From contig NZ_KB900622.1 in the NCBI RefSeq assembly GCF_000379025.1, forward strand, positions 93,538 through 157,537: a stretch of 64,000 bases of DNA, read 5' to 3'. The notes under the pieces were generated by a model. That model did not search any database and was not told the origin of the DNA. It saw nothing but the letters and a program-made list of their open reading frames with translations. The DNA comes from Orenia marismortui DSM 5156. Lineage in GTDB: Bacteria; Bacillota; Halanaerobiia; Halobacteroidales; Halobacteroidaceae. The position numbers and the translations under genes are program-made. This document shows, one piece after another, positions 51,356-59,784 of the stretch; the first letter of the stretch is position 1; each line of letters starts with the position of its first letter.

Positions 51356-51934
51356 TTAACCCTCCTTATTCATCAGGTTATCTCCAACAGAAAAGATTAT
51401 GAATTCTCCATTAAAGACAGTTTCCCCATTAATCTTAGTTTCTACCTTTACATAAAATCTATTCTCTATTATTTTATTAACTTTTGCTTTTGCTACTAAT
51501 CTTTCGTTTATGTATACTGGTCTATTGTATCTAACCTCAGCCGAACCTGTCAAAGCAACATCAGCATCAATAATAGCCACAGCCAAAGAGTTAGCCTGGG
51601 CAAAAATATGATGTCCTCTAACAATCTTAGTCTTTTCTAAAACAAGGTCATCACTAGCTTCTAAAATAGATATTCCAGTCTCATTAAGTTGAATATCAAC
51701 CAATTCACCAATAATCTCTTCTCTTTGCACTGACTTAACCTTAGAATTAGCCTGCTTAGCAACAGCCTTAATCCTTTCTCTGACTTCAGGAATCCCTAGT
51801 TCCATTCTATCCAATCGAATAGTTTGAATACTTACATTAAATAAATCAGCTAACTCTCGATCAATCAAAAAAGGGTCCTCATCTAGTCGATCTTCTAATT
51901 CTTTTTGACGTTCAGCTTTGGTTAACTTTTTCAT
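51356..51934 (-). CDS. fapR: FapR, fatty-acid biosynthesis repressor
   Basis: A 192-aa regulator: N-terminal DeoR-like helix-turn-helix ('IDRELADLFNVSIQTIRLDR') and a C-terminal hot-dog domain that binds malonyl-CoA ('VRGHHIFAQANSLAVAIIDA', 'SAEVRYNRPVYINERLVAKA'). Malonyl-CoA releases it from DNA, so it couples lipid-gene expression to precursor supply. The start is ATG 51934. A matching operator lies in its own leader, so the operon is autoregulated. Confidence 0.95.
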   Translation of the reverse strand: MKKLTKAERQKELEDRLDEDPFLIDRELADLFNVSIQTIRLDRMELGIPEVRERIKAVAKQANSKVKSVQREEIIGELVDIQLNETGISILEASDDLVLEKTKIVRGHHIFAQANSLAVAIIDADVALTGSAEVRYNRPVYINERLVAKAKVNKIIENRFYVKVETKINGETVFNGEFIIFSVGDNLMNKEG

Positions 51935-51962
51935 CTTTTTTACCACCTATTAAAATCTCATT

Positions 51963-51979
51963 TTAAGACCTGCTACTAA
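51963..51979 (-). promoter_or_regulatory. FapR operator
   Basis: Minus strand TTAGTAGCAGGTCTTAA, matching the known FapR box (TTAGTACC...GTACTAA-type, 17 bp) at about 14 positions. It lies just downstream of the expected transcription start, where bound FapR would block the polymerase. Confidence 0.82.
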
Positions 51980-51995
51980 TTTCACTTCAGTAGTT

Positions 51996-52024
51996 ATTAT
52001 ATATAACTTTTTCACTTATTGCAA
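51996..52024 (-). promoter_or_regulatory. Promoter of the fapR-plsX-fab operon
   Basis: Minus strand TTGCAA (52024-52019), a 17-nt spacer and TATAAT (52001-51996). The predicted start is about 51989, ten bases before the FapR box. Confidence 0.8.
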
Positions 52025-52219
52025 GCATTTATTTAAGTAATAAACATTAAATCATGAGTAATTTCAACAAAATCAATAATATTCTATTTTACTCTCAAAT
52101 TAATTTATGTTACTTTAATATATAGTATATCTAATCAATAATACTAATACTTATTTATGCTGTCTAATCCAACTATAAGATTGAAACATAATCTAAATAT
52201 ATCTCTATAGAAAGATATT

Positions 52220-52322
52220 GCGACAGTTTCGGAGTTAGGCGTTAGGAGCTAGGACATAGAAAGATCTTACTAACTCCTATGACCTATCACCTAGCACCTA
52301 GCACCTAAAAGTGTCGCTTTAT
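52220..52322 (+). repeat. Intergenic palindromic repeat, family A copy 3
   Basis: 'gcgacagtttcggagttagg' to 'cacctaaaagtgtcgc'. Ends CGACA/TGTCG are inverted. It carries one extra CCTAGCA unit compared with the copy at 18983. It lies in the 489-nt gap between rpmF and fapR, which otherwise holds the fapR promoter and rpmF terminator. Confidence 0.88.
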
Positions 52323-52376
52323 ATCCATTAAGTTTCACTTTGAATTTAGATCACTAATATTAGCAAATATATAAAA

Positions 52377-52413
52377 AAAGAGTAAAGCAGAAATAAAACC
52401 TACTTTACTCTTT
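52377..52413 (-). terminator. Terminator of rpmF
   Basis: AAAGAGTAAAG (52377-52387) and CTTTACTCTTT (52403-52413), 11 pairs, with a T-run on the minus strand. Confidence 0.82.
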
Positions 52414-52423
52414 ATCTATATAA

Positions 52424-52591
52424 TTACTTTACTTTTCTTCCTTTGTAATATCCACATTCTGGACATACACGATGAGATAACTTTGGTTCATGACATTGAG
52501 GACACTCAATTAAATTTGGTGCACTTAGCTTCCAATGAGTTCTTCTTTTTCTCTTACGAGTTTTTGACGTTCTTCGCTTAGGTACCGCCAT
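52424..52591 (-). CDS. rpmF: 50S ribosomal protein L32
   Basis: A 55-aa protein, [20 protein letters not shown]..., with the zinc-ribbon pairs '[20 protein letters not shown]' (two CxxC). It is a large-subunit ribosomal protein in the cysteine-containing form. GGAGGTG precedes the ATG. It lies just after yceD and before the fap/fab operon, the conserved bacterial order. Confidence 0.96.
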   Translation of the reverse strand: MAVPKRRTSKTRKRKRRTHWKLSAPNLIECPQCHEPKLSHRVCPECGYYKGRKVK

Positions 52592-52648
52592 CAAAAACAC
52601 CTCCTTATCTTACTACATCATAGTTATATATTATTTCTATAACTTGTT

Positions 52649-53134
52649 TTATTTAGATTTTTTATCTAACAGCTTACTTAACTTCGCCAATCTTGGATCG
52701 ACCTTGTGCATTATACAATCACATTCTTCTTCATTCAGATTAATACCACAGCTTGGGCACAAACCTTTACAGTCTTCTCTACAAGCTGCTTTCATAGGTA
52801 AGTGTAATCTAATACCATCTAAAATTTCTTGACTCAGGTCGATATGATCATTATCTACTGCTGACTTATCTACTTGAAAATCAAAATCAAATTCTAAAGG
52901 CATAGAGAAATCCTCTAAACAACGGCTACAAGGCAACTCTACTAACAACTCCACTTTCCCGGTGATTATATATTGATCATTTGAATTAATCACTGTTAAG
53001 TCTAGCTTAGCAGGATTATCAAAGGAAATCTGTCTACCATGAATAGACATTTCATCCAAAGATATATCTAATTGAGCTGTAAGTTGAGTTCCAAGATCCT
53101 CTTTTATACTTTCAATATTAACTTTAGCATTCAT
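52649..53134 (-). CDS. yceD: DUF177 (YceD) protein
   Basis: A 161-aa YceD-family protein, thought to take part in 23S rRNA/large-subunit maturation. The cysteine pairs 'LPCSRCLEDF' and 'CREDCKGLCPSCGINLNEEE' are typical of the Firmicute form. It lies upstream of rpmF and is probably cotranscribed with it. GAGGTGATTATAA precedes the ATG. Confidence 0.92.
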   Translation of the reverse strand: MNAKVNIESIKEDLGTQLTAQLDISLDEMSIHGRQISFDNPAKLDLTVINSNDQYIITGKVELLVELPCSRCLEDFSMPLEFDFDFQVDKSAVDNDHIDLSQEILDGIRLHLPMKAACREDCKGLCPSCGINLNEEECDCIMHKVDPRLAKLSKLLDKKSK

Positions 53135-53203
53135 TTATAATCACCTCTAAAACAACATCACTTATTATAATATAAAAATTAACCTTTTGTCAAGAAGTTT
53201 GTT

Positions 53204-54400
53204 TTAATTATCCATCAATAATTTTGTATCTCGAGCAATAACTAACTCTTCATTTGTTGGTATTATAAATACTTTAACTTTAGAATCATCAGCATTAATC
53301 TCAGTTATCTTAGCTCTTACATTATTTCTTTCACTATCAACTTTGATTCCCAAATAATCTAAATCATTACAAATCATCTCTCTTAAGTCTATAGCATTCT
53401 CACCAATTCCTGCTGTAAATACTATTGCATCTACACCATTCATAGCCGCAATATAAGAACCAATGTATTTTTTAACTCTATAAACAAACATATTTGTTGC
53501 TAGTTGAGCACGTTTATTTCCATTACTTGCTGCTTCTCCTATATCACGAGAATCACTACTTATACCAGATACACCCAAGAAACCACTTTCTTTATTCATT
53601 AAATGATCCATCTCTTGAGGAGATAAACCTTCTTTCTCCATTACAAATGGTACAATTGCTGGGTCTATATCACCACAACGAGTTCCCATTACTAAACCTT
53701 CTAATGGTGTAAGTCCCATACTTGTATCATAAGACTTACCATTTTTAACTGCAGTAACACTTGCTCCATTACCTAAATGGCAAGTAATAATCTTTAAATC
53801 TTCTATATCTTTACCCATTTCTTTAGCTGCCTGTTCCGCAACAAACTTGTGTGATGTACCATGAGCCCCATAACGTCTGATAGAATGTTTCTCATATAAC
53901 TCATATGGTAAAGCATACATGTATACATCTTCTGGCATGCTTTGATGGAAAGCTGAATCAAAAGTAGCTACTTGTGTTGCTTCAGGCATTAACTTCTCAC
54001 AAACTTCAATCCCCATTAAGTTAGCAGGGTTATGTAATGGTGCTAAAGAAGCCCATCTATCAATTTCTTTCTTAACCTTTTCATCCACAATAACTGATTT
54101 ATCAAAAGAGTCTCCACCTTGCACAACTCTATGCCCTACTGCATTAATCTCACTAACATTTGAAATAACACCCTTATCTTCATCAGTCAATGTATCAATA
54201 ACTAGCTCCATTCCTACTCCATGATCAGGGATATCTTGCTTTATTTCAAACTCTTCTCCTGCAGATAACTCTTGTTCTAATCTTGAACCTTCAATCCCAA
54301 TCCTTTCAACTAAACCTTTAGCTAACACACTTTCATCTTCCATATTTATTAATTGATATTTAATTGAAGAACTACCACTATTAATTACTAAAATCTTCAT
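53204..54400 (-). CDS. ackA: Acetate kinase
   Basis: A 398-aa enzyme making ATP and acetate from acetyl phosphate. 'KILVINSGSSSIKYQLI', 'THKVFAEQ'-like 'RYGAHGTSHKFVAEQAAKEM', 'ITCHLGNGASVTAVKNGKS', 'DTSMGLTPLEGLVMGTRCGD' and 'FTAGIGENAIDLRE' are all in place. It follows pta, from which it is separated by a 360-nt tandem-duplicated region. AGGAGGAAG precedes the ATG. Confidence 0.96.
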   Translation of the reverse strand: MKILVINSGSSSIKYQLINMEDESVLAKGLVERIGIEGSRLEQELSAGEEFEIKQDIPDHGVGMELVIDTLTDEDKGVISNVSEINAVGHRVVQGGDSFDKSVIVDEKVKKEIDRWASLAPLHNPANLMGIEVCEKLMPEATQVATFDSAFHQSMPEDVYMYALPYELYEKHSIRRYGAHGTSHKFVAEQAAKEMGKDIEDLKIITCHLGNGASVTAVKNGKSYDTSMGLTPLEGLVMGTRCGDIDPAIVPFVMEKEGLSPQEMDHLMNKESGFLGVSGISSDSRDIGEAASNGNKRAQLATNMFVYRVKKYIGSYIAAMNGVDAIVFTAGIGENAIDLREMICNDLDYLGIKVDSERNNVRAKITEINADDSKVKVFIIPTNEELVIARDTKLLMDN

Positions 54401-54762
54401 CTTAACTTCCTCCTTAAATTTGGTTATAACTATTATCTAACTTTCTATAACTTTCATTCTCTATTGCGATCGATAAATTCTTAAAAAACATTAGAATTTT
54501 CTATTCTATCTTGACAAATTTATCATCTCTACTTTCATAAATTCTAGAAAAACAATATTACTTTATTTCCCCTTCAGGTTCTTTGAACCTTTCGTGGTCG
54601 ATAAATTCTTAAAAAACCTTAGAATTTTCTATTCTATCTTGACAAAGTTACTATCTCTACTTTCATAAATTCTAGAAAAACAATATTACTTTATTTCCCC
54701 TTCAGGTTCTTTGAACCTTTCGTGGTCGATAAATTCTTAAAAAACATTAGAATTTATCTTCC
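54401..54762. repeat. 128-bp tandem duplication between pta and ackA
   Basis: A 128-bp unit beginning CGATAAATTCTTAAAAAACA occurs at 54471, at 54599, and again partially at 54727. Copies differ at only a few bases. Each full unit includes AGGTTCTTTGAACCT (a small hairpin) and, on the minus strand, TTGTCA followed by AT-rich sequence, so promoters or processing sites may be duplicated. The remaining bases of the gap show no gene. Confidence 0.88.
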
Positions 54763-55761
54763 CTAGCAATTCTGTGCTTGTACAGCAGTAATAGCTGTCA
54801 CATTAACTATATCTTGTACATTACATCCACGAGATAGATCATTTACAGGTTTAGCTACACCTTGTAAAATAGGTCCAATAGCCTCAGCATGTGCTAACCT
54901 TTGTACTAATTTATAACAGATATTTCCTGCCTCTAAATCTGGGAAAATCAATACGTTTGCTGTTCCAGCAATATCACTCTCTGGATACTTCTTCTGAGCA
55001 ACTACTGGTACTATTGCTGCATCAGATTGCATTTCTCCATCTATCTTCAATTCTGGTTTAATTTCTTTAGCCTTCTTAGCAGCTGACTGTACCTTATCAA
55101 CATACTCATGCTTAGCACTACCATTTGTTGAGAAAGATAACATTGCTACTCTAGGATCAATCTCTGCTAAATCTTGTGCAGTTTTAGCAGAAGAAATTGC
55201 TATCTCAGCCAATTGATTTGCATCTGGATTTGGATTTACAGCACAATCTCCAAATACCATTAAACCATCTTGACCAAAATCTTTATCCTGTACAATCATA
55301 ATAAAAGCACCTGAAATAACAGAAATCCCTTCTGCAGTACCTACTACTTTAATAGCAGCACGCAATACATTACCAGTAGCATTGGCAGCTCCTGCTACTT
55401 TACCATCAGCATCTCCTTTTTTAACCATCATCGCTCCAAAGTACAAAGGATCTTTTATTTGTTCTTTAGCATCTTCTAAACTAATACCTTTATGCTTTCT
55501 CAATTCATAATAAGTTTGAGCATACTCATCTAATCTTTCAAAATTTACTGGGTTAATAATTTCTGCTCCTGTTAAATCAACTCCATGCTCTAAAGCAACA
55601 TCTTTGACTTCCTGCTCATCACCAATCAAAACAATATCAGCGATTTCTTTTTCTAAAATAACTGGAACAGCTTTTACCATTCTTGCTTCAGTTCCTTCTG
55701 GAAGAACTATCTTCTTTTTAGCTTTTCTTGCTTGTTCATGAATCATTCCTATAAAACTCAT
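54763..55761 (-). CDS. pta: Phosphate acetyltransferase
   Basis: A 332-aa short-form Pta converting acetyl-CoA and phosphate to acetyl phosphate. 'KKKIVLPEGTEARMVKAVPV', 'GAANATGNVLRAAIKVVGTA', 'VFGDCAVNPNPDANQLAEIA' and 'ANVLIFPDLEAGNICYKLVQ' are family motifs. With AckA it forms the main acetate/ATP route. AGGAGGAC precedes the ATG. Confidence 0.95.
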   Translation of the reverse strand: MSFIGMIHEQARKAKKKIVLPEGTEARMVKAVPVILEKEIADIVLIGDEQEVKDVALEHGVDLTGAEIINPVNFERLDEYAQTYYELRKHKGISLEDAKEQIKDPLYFGAMMVKKGDADGKVAGAANATGNVLRAAIKVVGTAEGISVISGAFIMIVQDKDFGQDGLMVFGDCAVNPNPDANQLAEIAISSAKTAQDLAEIDPRVAMLSFSTNGSAKHEYVDKVQSAAKKAKEIKPELKIDGEMQSDAAIVPVVAQKKYPESDIAGTANVLIFPDLEAGNICYKLVQRLAHAEAIGPILQGVAKPVNDLSRGCNVQDIVNVTAITAVQAQNC

Positions 55762-56053
55762 ATTTTTGTCCTCCTTTATGTAACGACCATAATATTATTA
55801 ATTATTTTTGTCCAACTCTATATTACTAGACTCAGTATATAAATTCCTTGTTTTAAGATAAAATATCTACAGATATATTCAAAGTTTAAATAATGGCAAA
55901 AATCAGTTTAATCACAATTTTAACAATTGTCTGATAATTATCGTATTATGTCCAAATTCACACACTTATTTTCTTATAAAACAGTTATATTTATACCAAT
56001 AAATTGATATTTCTAACTAATCTATCTATAATAATAAATAAGGAGGAATTATT

Positions 56054-57346
56054 ATGAAGATTTTAGGGATCATTACAGAATATAATCCTTTTCATCAAGG
56101 ACATCAATTTCATATTAATAAATCATTAGAAAAAAGTAATGCTAATGCTTGTATATGTATTATGAGTGGACCTTTTTTACAACGAGGTGAACCTGCAATA
56201 GTTAACCAATGGGCTAGAACTAAAATGGCTTTAAATTCTGGAGTTGACTTACTTATACAATTACCTGTTACTTATTCAGTACGAAGTGCAGAACATTTTG
56301 CTTTAGGAGCTGTTAAGTTACTAAATTCAACAGGTATAGTTGATTCTTTATGTTTTGGTAGTGAATTAGGAATAAGTAAGATATTGAGAGATATAGCTAA
56401 ACTTATATCTGATAAACCTAAAGAATTAGACCTTAAAATTAAAAAAAATATGGATCAAGGAATCTCTTATCCTGCAGCTAGAAGTAAAGCAATATCAGAA
56501 TATATAAAAATCAATTCCAGTAAATTTAAAGTTTCAGCATCTCAAGCTATGAATATATTAAATAACCCAAATAATATACTTGGCTTAGAATATATGAAAG
56601 CATTAATAAAATTAAAGAGTCCAATTACTCCTCTAACTATTCAAAGGAAAGGTAGCCAATATCATTCTAAAAAATTAAATCAATTAGCTAGTGCCTCTGC
56701 TATTAGAGAAGAAATCAGAATCAATCAAATCAATAACTCTATATTAATTAATGATAAAATTAGAGAAGTAATACCTACTATTACATCTCAAATATTAATA
56801 GATCAATTTAAAAATAATCTAGGACCAATATTCTATGATAATTTTTCCACTCAAATATTAACTTTAATTAGAAGAACAAGTAGTGAAGAGTTAAAAAAAT
56901 ATGAAAATATTATAGGTGGCCTAGAAAATAGAATTAAAGAAGCAGCTAATAAAGCTACTTCTATACAAGAATTGATCGATCTAATTAATACTAAACGCTT
57001 TACCAAAACAAGAATCCAAAGAATATTAACACATATTCTATTAGGTTTAGATCAAAAAACTCTAAATAACTTTGACCAAAATGGTGGTCCACAATATCTA
57101 CGTATATTAGGCTTTAATAACAAAGGAAGGGATTTACTTAAACTAATCAAACAAAATTCTACCCTGCCCTTAATTACTAAAGTAGCAAATCACTTCAGAA
57201 CAAATCAAAACCCTAATAATCTATTGCAAGAAATGTTAAATATTGATATTAAGGCTAATAATATTTATGCTTTAGCTTATCCTAACAAACAAAAAAGGCA
57301 GGGAAATATCGACTTTTTTAATAATCCAATAATAAATATAGAGTAG
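56054..57346 (+). CDS. tmcAL: tRNA(Met) cytidine acetate ligase
   Basis: A 430-aa YlbM/TmcAL protein that uses acetate and ATP to make N4-acetylcytidine at the wobble base of elongator tRNA-Met. The nucleotidyltransferase motif 'IITEYNPFHQGHQFHI' (HxGH) is at residues 6-21, with 'CIMSGPFLQRGEPAIVNQWA' and 'SASAIREEIR' (SxxxxR) later. Its acetate substrate is the product of the adjacent pta-ackA route. AAGGAGGAATTATT precedes the ATG. Confidence 0.95.
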   Translation: MKILGIITEYNPFHQGHQFHINKSLEKSNANACICIMSGPFLQRGEPAIVNQWARTKMALNSGVDLLIQLPVTYSVRSAEHFALGAVKLLNSTGIVDSLCFGSELGISKILRDIAKLISDKPKELDLKIKKNMDQGISYPAARSKAISEYIKINSSKFKVSASQAMNILNNPNNILGLEYMKALIKLKSPITPLTIQRKGSQYHSKKLNQLASASAIREEIRINQINNSILINDKIREVIPTITSQILIDQFKNNLGPIFYDNFSTQILTLIRRTSSEELKKYENIIGGLENRIKEAANKATSIQELIDLINTKRFTKTRIQRILTHILLGLDQKTLNNFDQNGGPQYLRILGFNNKGRDLLKLIKQNSTLPLITKVANHFRTNQNPNNLLQEMLNIDIKANNIYALAYPNKQKRQGNIDFFNNPIINIE

Positions 57347-57365
57347 AAATCAAAAACTCTATATT
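57337..57365. terminator. Weak bidirectional terminator
   Basis: ATATAGAGT / ACTCTATAT around AGAAATCAAAA, overlapping the tmcAL stop, between convergent genes. Confidence 0.5.
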
Positions 57366-57382
57366 CTATTATAATAAATTTA

Positions 57383-58384
57383 TTAACCTTTTAAATTTTC
57401 TAAATAAGAGATAATATCTTCAACATTATCTACTATAACAATATCAATTCCATAGTCTTTCATTTGTTTAGCCTTATCTGAATTTCCTATAGGGGCAAAA
57501 AATATCTTTGCTCCTTTCTTTTTAGCAGCAACTATTTTCTGTTGAATACCATCTATCCTACCTATACTTCCATCCAAATCAATAGTACCCGTTCCTGCAA
57601 CTTTCAACCCATGAGTAATATCTTCTTTAGTTAAACGGTTAAATATCTCTAATGTAAACATACTACCAGCCGAAGGCCCCCCAATCTTGCCAGCATTAAT
57701 ACTAATATTAATTGGGAATTTATACTCTCTCTTATAAGGAGCAACAAATACACCTATTGAAGGATTATCTGAATTTTCTTGTAATGCTAAAGTTCTAAGC
57801 TGATAATTTTCTTTCTTTCCATTCCTTATAACAGTTATCTTAACTTCTTGACCCACTTCTCTATCTTGTATCTTCTTAATTGTATCAGTCAATAATTGTA
57901 CAGGTTTATCATCTACTGCAACTATAATATCTCCATCTTTTAACTTACCATAAGCATCTCCCTCTTCTAAAACCTTAACTATCTTTACCCCCTCACCAGT
58001 TATTTCAGGGTTATAACCTGCTTCTTTTAAAGCAACAGCTGTAGCTTTTAATTGGCTTTCTTTCATCATCTCTAACATTAATTCTGCATACTCATTCATA
58101 TCAATTCCTTGTGGCTTAGGCCTTAATTCAATGAATTTAGGTTTAAACAACTTAATATATATATAGTCAAATAACCTAGCCTCTCTCATGGAAACGGCTG
58201 TCAACATCACTTCACCTTCTATAGGATATTTGTTAGCTTTTACTTTCACCATTGGTGCTAAAGTCTTAGCTACTCCTGGTGAAATTCTATAATATCCCAC
58301 AGGATAGAATACTAGAAACCCTACTATTAAAATAAGAATTAATCCAAAAATCAGAAGCTTATCTTCTTTATTTATCCTTCTCAT
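57383..58384 (-). CDS. SepM/YlbL-type PDZ and Lon-like serine protease
   Basis: A 333-aa protein with one N-terminal membrane helix ('LLIFGLILILIVGFLVFYPV'), a PDZ domain ('VLEEGDAYGKLKDGDIIVAV', about 140-200) and a C-terminal Lon-type S16 protease domain: Ser in 'KIGGPSAGSMFTLEIF' and Lys in 'DGIQQKIVAAKKKGA'. It cleaves substrates at the outer face of the membrane; SepM matures a competence peptide. It overlaps the upstream patatin gene by 17 nt. Confidence 0.92.
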   Translation of the reverse strand: MRRINKEDKLLIFGLILILIVGFLVFYPVGYYRISPGVAKTLAPMVKVKANKYPIEGEVMLTAVSMREARLFDYIYIKLFKPKFIELRPKPQGIDMNEYAELMLEMMKESQLKATAVALKEAGYNPEITGEGVKIVKVLEEGDAYGKLKDGDIIVAVDDKPVQLLTDTIKKIQDREVGQEVKITVIRNGKKENYQLRTLALQENSDNPSIGVFVAPYKREYKFPINISINAGKIGGPSAGSMFTLEIFNRLTKEDITHGLKVAGTGTIDLDGSIGRIDGIQQKIVAAKKKGAKIFFAPIGNSDKAKQMKDYGIDIVIVDNVEDIISYLENLKG

Positions 58385-59162
58385 TATTATCCCACTCCTC
58401 TATTAACTTTCTAATCTTGGGAATAAGCTCTTTGGCAGCTTTATAACCCAAATCAATAGATCTTTCAGCATGATCTAAACCAGTAGAAGGTATATTACCA
58501 ACCTCTGGAATAATCAATAGATCAGCCCCAGTATTTTTATGTTTAGCAAGCTCTTGTTGCATAATATCTATTGAATTCATAATCACATCAAAAATATTAT
58601 TCACTTTACTACCATGTATTAGATTATGGCTAACCTCTACCCCAATAACTAGATCAGCTCCTAATTCCCTAACAGGACTAACAGGAACACGATTAATAAC
58701 AGCACCATCTACTAACTTTTTCCCTTCTAATTCATAAGGTATATAAATACCTGGTACAGACATACTAGCTCTCATAGCATCTGCTACTAAACCTTTATCT
58801 ATAATTACTTCTTCTCCAGTTTCTATATCAGCTGCCAAAGCTACAAAAGGTATCTGCAAATCACTGAAATCTTTATTTTGAGTTAACAAATCAAAAAAGT
58901 CTCTAATTTTATTCCCTGCTATTAAACCTTTTCTAGGAACAGTAATATCAGTTAGATGCTCCCATTTCAAGTGAGTCGCTAATTTCTCTAATTTATCTAA
59001 CTCTTGACCAGCAGAATAAAAACCACCAATTATGCTTCCCATACTTGTTCCACCTATATAATCAATCTTAATTTCTTCTTCTTCAAAAGCCTTTAAAACG
59101 CCTATATGTGCTAATCCCCTTGCTGATCCAGCTCCTAAAGCTAAACCAAGAGTTGGCTTCAT
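58368..59162 (-). CDS. Patatin-like phospholipase (RssA/YlbK-type)
   Basis: A 264-aa serine hydrolase. 'LALGAGSARGLAHIGVLKAF' (oxyanion hole), 'YIGGTSMGSIIGGFYSAG' (nucleophile GxSxG) and 'KLVDGAVINRVPV' (catalytic Asp of the DG(A/G) motif) are present. It likely hydrolyses membrane phospholipids. The order ylbK-ylbL facing ylbM/tmcAL keeps the Bacillus ylb neighbourhood. Confidence 0.92.
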   Translation of the reverse strand: MKPTLGLALGAGSARGLAHIGVLKAFEEEEIKIDYIGGTSMGSIIGGFYSAGQELDKLEKLATHLKWEHLTDITVPRKGLIAGNKIRDFFDLLTQNKDFSDLQIPFVALAADIETGEEVIIDKGLVADAMRASMSVPGIYIPYELEGKKLVDGAVINRVPVSPVRELGADLVIGVEVSHNLIHGSKVNNIFDVIMNSIDIMQQELAKHKNTGADLLIIPEVGNIPSTGLDHAERSIDLGYKAAKELIPKIRKLIEEWDNNEKDK

Positions 59163-59356
59163 TTAATCACCCCATAATTTAAAGTTCTGATAGCCATTTA
59201 ATAATTTATCCTTTATATAATTATAAAACAAAACTTCTATTTATCCAAAAAGATTATGATATCTTTCTAATATCTTACTCCATTAGATAGTAATATATGT
59301 AAAATGTTATTGTCTCATTTAAAACTTTATCATTTAAAACTACTACTGAAAACAAA

Positions 59357-59388
59357 AAAAGCTCAGGGGGATCCCCCCCTGAGCTTTT
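59357..59388 (-). terminator. Terminator of the ferredoxin gene
   Basis: AAAAGCTCAGGGGG / CCCCCCTGAGCTTTT, a very strong stem with A/T tracts on both sides. Confidence 0.93.
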
Positions 59389-59398
59389 ATGTATTTTA

Positions 59399-59566
59399 TT
59401 ACTCCTCAATAGCCTCTACTGGGCAAGATCCAGCACAAGCACCACAATCGATACAAAGATCAGCATCAATTTCAAATTGAGTAGCACCTTCAGAAATAGC
59501 CTCTACTGGGCAAGTACTTTCACATACACCACAAGAAATACAAGAATCATTAATTGTATAAGCCAT
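59399..59566 (-). CDS. 2[4Fe-4S] ferredoxin
   Basis: A 55-aa clostridial-type ferredoxin. Two motifs, 'CISCGVCESTCPVEAI' and 'CIDCGACAGSCPVEAI', each give CxxCxxCxxxCP for a [4Fe-4S] cluster, and the two halves are near repeats. It is a low-potential electron carrier, probably for IorAB, pyruvate:ferredoxin oxidoreductase and hydrogenase. GGAGGTGAATGTA precedes the ATG. Confidence 0.96.
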   Translation of the reverse strand: MAYTINDSCISCGVCESTCPVEAISEGATQFEIDADLCIDCGACAGSCPVEAIEE

Positions 59567-59784
59567 TACATTCACCTCCAGCTTAAATAAGATGATAATT
59601 CCAAAAATATTGATTAATTTTAAATATAACTAAAAAACTTAAATTAAATTGATTATGTAAGTAATTATCTTACGCTAATAGAATAGCATATGTATATTAT
59701 CTTGTCAATAAAAGGAGAAAAACATAAATGATAATCACAATCAATTTATACAAACTAAGCAGATAAGATAAAAACTATATAACT

